NCBI GenBank assembly: GCA_900291925.1
Contig: UWYS01000013.1
Span: 682,001-746,000, forward strand
Source: Thecaphora thlaspeos
Lineage: Eukaryota > Basidiomycota > Ustilaginomycetes > Urocystidales > Glomosporiaceae
DNA length: 64,000 nucleotides
Direction: 5' to 3'
The notes below the pieces were generated by a model. It was not told the DNA's origin. It was given only the letters and a program-made list of their open reading frames with translations, and did not search any database. The translations under genes and the position numbers were made by a program. This document shows, piece after piece, positions 39,750 through 49,396 of this stretch (the first letter of the stretch is position 1; each line of letters opens with the position of its first letter).

Positions 39750-42512
39750 TCTGCTCCGGCTCTCGCTTGGGCCCGAACTCTGCTCCGATGCGGGGCCTGT
39801 ACGGGAGGCTAGATCGCCGAGCTCTGGGCGCACGCCGGAGAAAGCGGCGTTATCGAGCGCAAAGGGGCTCAGCAGAGGCTGCTTCGAGGCGTCGTCGCCG
39901 ACATGTGCAGCGGCAGCGGAGACCTCGAGGCCGTGAGGGCCAGTCTCGGCTTCCACGGCGTCATCTGCCTGCGGCGCCGGGACGGAGAAGGTCTTGTCTT
40001 CTCGCGAGATGGACTGCAAAACCGGCGGCGGCGGCTGAATCAGGGGCAGGTGTTCCGAGGACTGAGCAACCTGGTTTGCCCACAGGCTGACGACCTCGCG
40101 GACGTCGGAGGGGTACATCCCGCCGTGTGCGGTGTCGTCCATCTCGTCCAGGTCGTGTTCATCAGCTTCGGGCTCCGCCGCCTCTTTGTCGTGTTGAACA
40201 GCAGGCTGGACAGTCGTGTCGTGGTCGTCCTCGAGCGCTAAATCCGAATCGGCCAACTGCGGGCTCCCCGACGTCTCTTCGATCCACCTATGGACGTCGT
40301 CGACCTGGACGCCGACCTGGGGCGACATTGAGACGTGTCGGTCTATCGCCGAGTGCGAAAGTCGCACGGCGTTGGGAGTGGTCTGGAGAAGATCGCGATC
40401 CTCCCACTGCAAGTTTGCATCGACAGTGCGGTTCAAGGGAGACCGAGGCGTAGCCGCTGCTGCTCCTGCTGAGGGTGTTGCTGCGCTAGGATGGCGACTA
40501 TGCTCTGGGTGCGCCTCGGCCACATCTGGTGCGCTGATGTCGGCGCGCTTGAGGTCCCTCCAGATGTCCTCATCGTTGCTGTCGAGGACGAAGCTGGTTC
40601 CGTGGCCAAAGGCTGGTTGTGCGCCGCCCTGGCTGCCGCTGCTGACGTCGCTGTGCCCACTTCCGACGCGAACGTATGGGTTGTCGAGAGACTCTGATGC
40701 ATCCATGGCTAGTTCGGCGTAGGAGCCGGGTGCTGGGTCGCTCACCTGCTCGCTGGCGGCGTCTTCGTTTTGCACCTCGCCATCATCGAGGAGCGCAGAG
40801 TAGCCAGCGTAGCTATCGTCGCCGGCAGAGACCAGGCTTCGCATGCTCTTGCGCCCGAGCGAAGTTGCCAGCTCGCGCTTGTCGGCGTGCCGAGGGCTGG
40901 TGCTGTCGTCGAGGCTGGCCGTGACCTCTGAGACGAGTGCCCCGCTGTGCTCGACCGACAGTGGCGAGAAGACTGAGCTGGAGTCGGTTGTCTGCCGGTC
41001 TCCGTCGAGCGGAACCGTGTCGCCCGTCAGCGATCCATATGTGGACCCCACTCGTGATGTCTCGATGGACTTCGCCGGCGCCTCGGCTTTGATTTCGCTC
41101 GTTCGAACCGGCTCAGCGTCGGGCAGCTCGGGCACGCTGCGCTGCGTTGCCTCGACTTCGGCCGGGCGAGGAGCCTCTTCGAGAGACGTGGATTGCCTAA
41201 AGGAGGAGGATGGGGAGGCGTGCGACGCTGTCGGTGGGCCGTCTACGGCCGATGCAGCCGCTGTCGCCGCCATGGCTGGGACCTGCCGCGCCGCCGCGTC
41301 TCCAGCGACCTTGCTTGGCGTCTTGAGGAGCATGCTTCTCCGGGCAGCGCTGATGGCGGCCGGACCGGGCTGCGCCAATTTCCGCGATGCCCAGGCGTCC
41401 CACCAAGGGGCTTTGCTCTCGTCCACGATCCACTCAATCTTGCCGACGATCGGGAGCCGCGCGGCAAGCCGCTCGCGGGAAAGCGAGAGGTTGGTCCGGT
41501 CGGCCTGCGAGCTCTCCCTTCCGAACCAGGCTATGCTCCGCGTCGAGGGGCTCCAGTCCGCCGCCGGTGCGGCGCTCGCCTCTCGCCGCAGATGCGCCGT
41601 TGTGTTGAGGCGCGGCGAGGGTCGGTTGCTGGCGCTGCCGTCGCGCACGCTGCATAGCTTCGGCGGCTCTACATCGCTGGAGCGAGAGAGGTCCGAGTCA
41701 TTTGAGCGGATGGCACTATCGAATGTCTCATTGAACAGGCGTTCGACGCGCTTCTGCGACCGATTGATGGGCGTGCCGACGGAGCTGTAAAAGGCGCTGT
41801 CGTCGTCGGCAAAATAGCGCGACCAGAGGGCCGACCATGCGGCATCGCCTACCTGCGGTCCGAGGTTGCCCTCGACGTCCTCGGCCAGGTAAACGAGCAG
41901 TCCGCCGATCGAGGGAAGCGCGTACTCGCGCGAGATGGCCCACAGCTGGGCGCCGAGTGTAGGATAGAGCGGTAGCAGCGATCCTCGGCGAAGTCGGTCC
42001 AGCTGGCTCGTGTCAGAGCCCGAGGCCAGCGGGAAGCTGTCGAGCAACAAGGAGGGAGCGCCGCGAGTCAGCACTGCCGCCTTTAGGTCGCAGAGCGCCT
42101 AGTCTCCCTGCTCCCTTTCCTGGAGCGGCGAGAGATTGTCAGCACCCATGGTAAATACTACTCACTTGAGGGGCGGAACGACGGTGAGGAAGAAGGGCGA
42201 GGCCGGGTAGGGGGAGCGATGCGCGCTGACCATGGGGCTCACGCCGTGCTCTTTGTCGAGGACGCTCGTGGTGCTGACATTTCTGGACCGCTGGTGCAGA
42301 GATGAGCGTGGTTGGGATGGGTGGCGGCTGCCCTTGAGACGCGAGCAGGGCTGCGATGGCCCGCTGTGCAGGCCGAGCGACGAGGGCATCATACTGGCAA
42401 GCGCGTCGGACGACGAGATGGACGAGCGCATCGCCGGCGAGGCGGCGATGGCGGTGGCGGTGGCGGTGGCGGTGGCGGTCCTCTTTGGGCGCTCCAGATG
42501 CTCCGTATCCAT
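36729..42512 (-). CDS. Very large uncharacterised protein, 1,884 residues, low complexity
   Basis: Two exons (42166-42512, 36729-42036). The 129-bp intron with a GTGAGT donor and GACAG acceptor is the only in-phase solution I found and yields FFLTVVPPLNFPLASGSD. Start at MDTEHLERPK is the most natural ATG. The N-terminal 210 residues include HRSPYPASPFFLTVVPP and RRGSLLPLYPTLGAQLWAISREYALPSIGGLLVYL, which read like a folded conserved fungal segment; I do not know a function for it. The remaining 1,650 residues are Ser/Asp/Glu-rich and probably disordered, with dipeptide runs (Ser-Arg near 39,700-39,765; Ala-Glu near 38,830; Ser-Glu near 38,725) and a Pro/Arg-rich end. No TM segment or signal peptide seen. 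Possibly a scaffold or polarity factor, but that is a guess. Confidence 0.8.
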
Positions 42513-43233
42513 CCTTGGCAGCGACACCCCGCCGGGCGAGGCAGTGGAAGGCGAGAGGGCGAAACTGTGGGTGTAGCAGGCCAGCTGCACAGCGCGAAAA
42601 GAGTTTCCGGCGACGAGGGAGTGTGTTTTACGCCGTGGAAGTGAAGGAAGACGGCGTCGGCGGATAACCCGATGACGGGAGGAAGCAAAAGCAGCGGGCG
42701 GATAACCCGATGACGGGAGAATGCAAAGCAGCGGGCGGAATCTGGCGGCAGACGTATGTGACGCTGCTGCGATCGCCGGGCTGGTGAGGATGCTGGTGCC
42801 AGTGGCAAAGATGGTGTTGGTCGTCGTCGTGGTCGTCGTTACAGACAAGCAATGATAGAGTAGCAGTAGTGGTGGTGTTGGTGGTGTGCGTCGTCGTAGC
42901 CGTCTCCTGTCCTGTCCAGACAGAGCGGCGAGAGGGCGCGCGTGTGTGTGCGTGTGATGGGAAGACGAGGCGAGCCGGCCAAGGTGAAGTCAGGGGCGTG
43001 GGAGAGCGCGTTGAAAGGGAAACCTTGTGTGAAATGAAAGGTCGCGTGAGAGGGAGAAAGGGAGTTGGCCATGGAAAGGGGCCGCAGACGTGACCAAGGA
43101 ACAACGCAAGCTAGAGTAGAGAGCGGGCATCCGGCAACGACCCGCGAGCGGCACCGCCATCAGCCATCACCCACCCACCCCCTTTCCTTGGAGACGAGAT
43201 TTTCGGGGGTCTGCCGCAACGACGCAAGGCCGC
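42513..43233. other. Divergent region upstream of the large gene
   Basis: A region of 721 bp. A 38-bp direct repeat lies at 42,660-42,735, GT/GTC microsatellite-like DNA at about 42,800-42,900, and purine-rich leader sequence follows. No supported gene. Confidence 0.5.
42660..42735. repeat. Two adjacent 38-bp direct repeats
   Basis: The unit starting GCGGATAACCCGATGACGGG occurs at 42,660 and 42,698 with small differences in the GGAAGCAAAAGC part. Located about 150-220 bp upstream of the large gene's ATG, so it may duplicate a regulatory site (GGATAACCC core). Confidence 0.85.
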
Positions 43234-43846
43234 ATGAAAAAGCACTTGGTTGCCATTTTGCGCGGCGGCGACATCGAGGCGCTGTCTCGGGATGTCGCCG
43301 CTGTCTCGGCCTCGTTCGCCAACCCAACGCCGGCTCCGCTTGCCTGCCTCGCCATCACCAGCGGTGAGTCATACCTGTAAGTAAGCCAACTCTAGCCTCG
43401 GGGTCTGTGGCTCGACACCGCCCGTGCTGCCGCGGCCTGCCCTCCAATTCAAAGGAGCGGCCTCGAAATTCCTCGACATTCCTCTTCGTCGAGGACAGGC
43501 GCGAGAGCAGGTCGACAACACAACGGCACCAAGCTACGCTGATAGGCTACGGCCGCATTACGATTGTGCAGCGCCGCTGCTACTCTGCGCTACATGTTGT
43601 ATTTGCTGTTCAAATTGCGGCTGTACCGGACACTCGGTCTGCAGCGTCCACATAGAGTATTTCGGCCGCCGTCTGCTCTTCCTCGACTCCCTCATCGAGT
43701 CACATGACAGGCCCCGTGCAACCCCCGCAGCGGAGCGTCTCGTCTCTCGCCCCCGTCGTGTCCTTTCGCGGCGCGCTCTATCTTGCCCTGCAAGCTTGGC
43801 GCGCGCTGCAATCTCCGCGCCACCGAGGGGCGAACGCGATCAGTAA
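43234..43846 (+). CDS. Doubtful small gene, unrecognised
   Basis: An ATG at 43,234 opens 43 codons (MKKHLVAILRGGDIEALSRDVAAVSASF...) with gene-like codon use, ending at a clean GTGAGT donor after 43,363. Downstream, a frame from about 43,424 to 43,846 reads GAASKFLDIPLRRGQ and NTTAPSYADRLRPHYD, followed by a Cys-rich stretch; it could supply later exons but I could not fix junctions. No family recognised. The region may instead be non-coding leader of an unseen gene. Confidence 0.3.
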
Positions 43847-44379
43847 CCGAGCGCTGCTTACCGCTTACTTATATACAGCACACTATGTGCTGGCCGCAGA
43901 ATCCCCGAAAAGACCCTGGACAGGCTGTCGTCGATGTTGCCATGGCTGTTGCCGATCGGCTGACGTTGGTCGTCGCTTTCGAGTGCTGTCGCTATGTACA
44001 AGCTGGCTCGTACCTTTGGTTGAAGAGCAACGCCAGACACGCGGATGAAGATGGACACCTGCCAGGCAGGCAGACGAACGAACGAATGACGCTCAGAGTC
44101 AACAGGCTCGCATCGAGACGAGAGCGTAGGCAGGGAGAGTCTCGGGGTAGTCATGCATCGCTGTCACTGTCTAGCAGCAAAGGCAGGTAAAAGACGCGCG
44201 GCTACAATAGAATGGCGAGCAGAGGAAATAGGCAACAAAAGCGTGGAGTTGACCGGCGTTGCGCTTTGGCGACGTGCAGTCCTTCGACGAAGCCAATTCG
44301 GAAGAGTGCCGCCGCCGCCGCTGGTCGCCGCCGCTGGTCGCCGCCGCTGCTGCTGGTCGCCTCGTCCCACCAAAGCCCA
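43847..44379. other. Region downstream of chitin synthase
   Basis: A region of 533 bp. A TATATACA lies at about 43,870. Three near-identical GCCGCCGCTGGTC-type units lie at 44,316-44,360 immediately after the chitin synthase stop (in its 3' UTR). No gene seen. Confidence 0.45.
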
Positions 44380-47300
44380 TCAATGCCCAAACATCCTCAT
44401 GATAAGGTACATGAAGCTCCCGATCGCGCGGAAGGCCGCCAGGCCGGCCGTCGTCCAGAAGATGACGCTCTGGTACGGATTGACGACGGGCTGCTTCGAG
44501 TTGTGTCCAAGCTGCTTCTGGATGTACTTGGTCCACCACGAGCTCGTAAAGACGATGACGATGACGACGTTGGTCGCCATCCAGATGAGCAGCATGTTTG
44601 TGCGGAAGTTGCGCGCGTGGTCCTCAAGCTTGGTCGCCTTATCGCGCTTCTGGTGGACCTCTTTGACGGGGACGCTGAGCGTCTCGCGGTAGTGGCGCCA
44701 GAGGTCCTCGGCGTCCTGTGACGTGGCCGTCACCTTGACCTCGACTACCTCCTTGCCGTCCTTCTTGGCCGACGTTGCCGAGCCCAGGTCGGTCGCCGGA
44801 CCCGTCTGTGCCTTGGTCCCCCACGACAGGTCGTTTGTGTTGCACATCGAAAAGATGGCAAAGACGACGACAAACATGGGCGTCAGGAACATGAACTGGA
44901 CGAACGACGTCAACATGTGCCACGGCTCTAGGTGCGCCACCGAGGCGACCAGGTAGAGCACGTAGGTCGACGCCAGCGCAATGACAATGTCGCGGAAGCC
45001 GGGCGTGGTGAGGAGCGTCTTGATGTTGTCCCAGTTCCAGCCCGAGCTCGATGTCAATCCCGACGAGTCGAGCGCAAGGTAGGTCGTGTACCCGGCCGCG
45101 TAGAGGCCCAGCCCCATGATGACGGCAAACACGGCGATGGCCGACGTATAGGCAAAGTTTGAGCCCCGCGGGCGATTGCCGAGCGAGCAGATCAGCACCG
45201 TCAGGATCATGGCTATGAAGACATTGATGAAGATCTCAAACACCGCCGAACCTTGGCCGAAGAAAGGGTCCTTGCCCTCGATGCTCGTGGCCGACGAGAG
45301 GAGGAAGTAGAAGGCGAGGAAGAAATTGCCGATGGCCGTGAAGCCGAAAACGAGCTGAACGATGTTGTACAAGACCTGCACCGTCAGCCAGAGCTTTCGG
45401 CCGAAGCTCTGGCCGCTGCTGAAGATCCGGTACCAGTGCCAGGTGGCATAGTACGAGGCGAAGAGCGAGCCGTTGAGCCAGCGCCTGCGCTGCGAAATCA
45501 GCTCGGGGACGCGGTCTGGCACGTCGGTGTACGCCTTGGCCGACTTGACGTAGCGCAGCAGCCAGGCCTCCTTCTTCTTAGTCACAAGCTCAAAGCATAG
45601 GATGCGGTCCTCGGCCAGGAACATCTGGTGTATGTCGTCGATCGTCGTCGAAAGAGGTGAACCAAGGTAAGCCAATGGTAGAAGGTCAGCATTGACGCGA
45701 TGGGGAGCCCACCAGCTTCCGCCCATCCCACGGATGGGAGCCCAGCCATCCCGCTAAAGCCACGCGACGGCAGCCACTCACGTTCGAGGTAAAGACGCCG
45801 CCTTTGGACCCCGCGGTATGCAGCTGCTCGCCCTTGAAGTACATCTCCAACGGCCGGCCCAGCAGCGCCCTGTAGCGGTAGGCGGAGAAGGCGCCAGGCA
45901 GGACCGAGATGAAGCCAAAGACCGACTCGGTCGGTTTGTCGAGCACGTTGGAGAGCTTATACTCAAAGTTCTGGCTGGCCACGAGCGGGTTGATCAGCTG
46001 CCAGCAACCACGACCCGTGTCGACGCAGATCTCGCCGCATGCCCCTCCGACGTGCGGGTGCTTGTCGAAGCTCTTCCAGAGATCGTAGATCGACGTGCCC
46101 GTCGGCTTGGTACCGACGTCGAGCAACACGCAGACGTTTGGCTGTAGCAGCTCGCAGAAGCTGTTGAAGAACCAGCGGTGGCTGTTGAGCTTCTTCTTGT
46201 TCTCCTCCTTGAGGCAGAAGACGACCTGAATCGGGCATGGCGCCACCCGCACCTCGCCCTTGTCGGTCACCTGGACCCTGGTCGTGTATTCGAAGACGTG
46301 TGCCTGTCGAGAGGGAAAGCGCAACCTTTGTCTGTCAGAGGGCTTGCTTACAAGAGCTTCGCCTCCAACATTTTCGACGAGGCCTCAAGTCTCACCTGCG
46401 TGGCCTTCTTGAGCACGTGGTCCTTCATGACCGCTTCATTGTAGCAGCCCATCAGGCCGAGCGCCTTGAGCATCCGGTCGTTGGCCTTCTTCCTGCCGTC
46501 GGCCACGATGACGACGACCACCTTCTTCCAGGCGTCGGCGCCCCAGGTCGAGGACCTGTTGCGCTGGCAGAGGTGAGCGATGTTCTTGATGACGCCGCCC
46601 ATCGTCCCGGCGAACAGGACGTCGTCCTCGTTGTACGACGTCATGACGATGGCCAGCTCGCACTTGCGGCCATACAGCCACGGCCGTAGCGTGTACCGCT
46701 GGGCGACAAAGTCGTTCGGGTCGCACGTCACGGCCTGATAGCGCATCTGCGAGAATTCCGGGTTGTCGGAGCCCGACTGCTGGCTGATCGAGGGGGCGAC
46801 GGGCACGTCGATGACCTATGCGGAGAGAGAGGCGCGTGAGGTCAGCTGGGTCATATCAGTATAGATTCGTATACAGACAATATGGACCTTTGTGACAGAC
46901 GCAGCCCTCTTACCAGATTGCCGTCCTGCAGCTCGATACGTTTCAACGTCCGCCTGCGCATGATCTTCTCGCGATTCTGGGCCCATGCGGACGGATCTCG
47001 GGCCTGAAAGTTGTGTGTCGGCGCCGCTGCGATGACGAAGCCCGGCTGACCTAGACCGCCCGAGGTCTGGAAAGGATCAGTATAAAAGTCTGGCTGCGGT
47101 CCGCCAGGGCGGTAGCCGCCGCCATAGCCGGTGGAGAACTGCGTCGGCGGGGGCATGCTTGGCTGCGCCATGCTGACAGAGGAAGAGTGGCGGTAGCCGC
47201 CGTTGCCGTAGCTGAGCGGAGGCGGCATGCTGGCCTTGGAGTAGATGCTCTTTTCGTCGTCGGCGGCGCCATAGCTGCGCATCGATGCTTGCGATTGGCC

Positions 47301-47723
47301 GTAGCTCATCGGCACGCCGTATCCCTGGTAGTGAAAGGCGCCGCCGAGGGTGCTGCTGCCAGCGTTGTTGTCCTGGCGGTTGCGAAGGGAGCCCGATGCG
47401 CGGACGCGGCCACCGAGGTCAACGCTGGTCGAAAGCGAGTCGGTCTCGAAGTGTCCGGGTAAGGTGACGCCGGGCCCTGGTGCGGGGTCGTAGATGGGCG
47501 AGGCCGTCGCCTGATGGATGTCGTAGTCAGCGGCGTAATCCCAGTCGTTGGTGCCGGTGTACTGCTGGTGGTGGTGGTGGTGGTGGTGGTGGTGTGAGTG
47601 AGAGGAGAAAGGATATTTGTCGTATCCTGCTCTGGAGCGCGCAGCGGCGAGGTTTTTAGCGACGGGCGGGACCGCGGCGGCGTCGAGGGCGCTGGCATTC
47701 GCTACCAGCTGCGAAGGGAGCAT
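44380..47723 (-). CDS. Chitin synthase (class I-III type), 5' end incomplete
   Basis: Plasma-membrane enzyme polymerising UDP-GlcNAc into chitin. Four exons (46914-47723, 46396-46815, 45782-46303, 44380-45624) give at least 998 residues, all phase 0. The N-terminal part is Gly/Ser/Tyr-rich with a His run (GTG repeat near 47,570). Then [64 protein letters not shown], the [14 protein letters not shown] and [10 protein letters not shown] blocks, AEDRILCFE and QRRRWLNGS (catalytic), followed by about seven C-terminal TM segments. The domain order is that of division-1 enzymes; the class is not settled. Upstream, around 47,950-48,060, a His/Tyr/Gln-rich frame (DAQQYDHYSQGPQYQHHYN) ending at a GT looks like an earlier exon, so the true start is probably near or beyond 48,060. 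Confidence 0.93.
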
Positions 47724-49396
47724 GTTTCGGGCCACGGACAATGCAACTAATGAAAGGCATCAGCGGTAGTGTGGCTACGAAGCGGACGCGGGGCGGAACA
47801 TGCCGGCTGGCAACGGAACGGGAGGAGGGCGCTGCTCTGCACTGCGGCACGGGCCTCTGCGCTAACTCACCTCCTTGGCTTCACCGGCACGCGGTGGAAG
47901 GCGGGCTGGTCTGGATATCGCTGGCAGCCGCTGTATCCTCCATCGTCATGGTTCTGCGCCTAACCGATGCTGGTCGAGTTGTAGTGGTGTTGGTATTGAG
48001 GTCCTTGGCTGTAGTGATCGTACTGCTGCGCATCGTGCGGGCCGTGGCGGTCGTCGTGACCCCGAGGCTAGCCCATCGTTTCAGGAGAAAAGGATGAGGT
48101 CTAAGGGGGCCAGACCGTGGGAAGGGCAAGGCAACCTTAGAGCGAAACTAGGTTAAAGGGAAGCGAATGTGGCGGACCGCCGTCATCAGAACGGTGTCAG
48201 ACAAAGGCAAGGGCGAGCGGCTGGGCGCAGGCATCCGAGCATTGAAAAAAGAGGGGGCAGCAGGTGTGACAGCGACAGGCATCCGAGCATTGAAAAAAGA
48301 GGGGGCAGCAGGTGTGACAGCGACAGGCATCCGAGCATTGAAAAAAGAGGGGGCAACAGGTGTGACAGCGACAGGCAAGGCTGAAGGCAACGACGGCGAC
48401 GACACCCGAGACAGGCGCCAACGGCGGCGGAGTGCAGAGCTTGATGGGTAAGGGCGTGCGAGAGTTGTGCACGCTGCTCCGCTCGTGCACGAGGTCAGGA
48501 GCGGCTTGGGCCCCTTCGGCCCCTGCCGACGACGCTCGCCGCTCGGCTGACCCGCCCACCGTCCACCGCCCATCGCTTACCGCCCATCGCTTTCCAACGC
48601 TGCCCCGTCAGAGTCAAAGGCCACGCCTCGCAGCGCTGCAGCTAACCCTGCAGAGAGCGTCTTGCCTGCTCTGCGGCCATCTCGTGCGGGACGTGCACCA
48701 GAGACCCAGGGTGTTTGTTACGCCCAAGGTTGGCTATTCAAGCAGAGTAGTTTTGTTTCTTGCTTTTTTTGTGCATTTTAAGTCTTCTCAGACGAGGTTG
48801 CCAAAGGCCCGAGCGTTGCGCCGCCTTTCTTTCTTGGTGACCCACCACGATCCCCAATGCCACATCCACCATCATCCATCACCACCAACACTCCAGAACA
48901 CCTGATAATAACGTCGGCGACCTATCCATCGCCTCATACCACACTCCCTTGCCCCCCCCCCCCCCACTCGTGCCGTCTCGGAGCCGTCCAACAGCCGTCA
49001 TTTGGACACCGACCTCTCACATGACCCCTCGCCCCGTCCAGACCGCTGCTTCCCCACCTTGATCCGCGTCGCTCGCTCAGTGTCCCGTCCTACGCGACGC
49101 CCGCGATCAGACCATCCCTATTCCTCCGCTCGCCAGGCATTGGCCTGCACGTTATAAGGACGCTTTACCGCTCTGCTTGCTCGCCCGCGCTTTCACTGCC
49201 TTTTTGCTTTCCGTCCTTCATCCCGTCCTGCCTCTGCAACAGAGACGTTTGCATCCTCCATCGACGTCCCATTGGCATCCTCTTTACCGCCCACGCAGCA
49301 CACTGATTCACCCCCCGCTCGCATAGAACGTTTCGCACTGCACCCGGACTCCCTCTCCCTGGCCCCCGCAGCGACACGCTACGATCCCTTGGCGCC
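47724..49396. other. Region between chitin synthase and the arrestin-like gene
   Basis: A region of 1.67 kb. The left part probably holds 5' exons of the chitin synthase (see that entry). A three-copy 48-bp tandem repeat is at 48,230-48,373, a run of 14 C at 48,952-48,965, and a TTATAAGG at about 49,153. The remainder is C/T-rich, as expected for a leader of the plus-strand gene. Confidence 0.5.
48230..48373. repeat. Three tandem 48-bp units
   Basis: Units start at 48,230, 48,278 and 48,326; the first two are identical, the third has one G-to-A-type change (GCAGCAGG to GCAACAGG). Unit length is divisible by three, so each frame gives a perfect 16-residue repeat, for example GIRALKKEGAAGVTAT on plus. 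At least two plus frames and two minus frames remain open. Confidence 0.95.
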
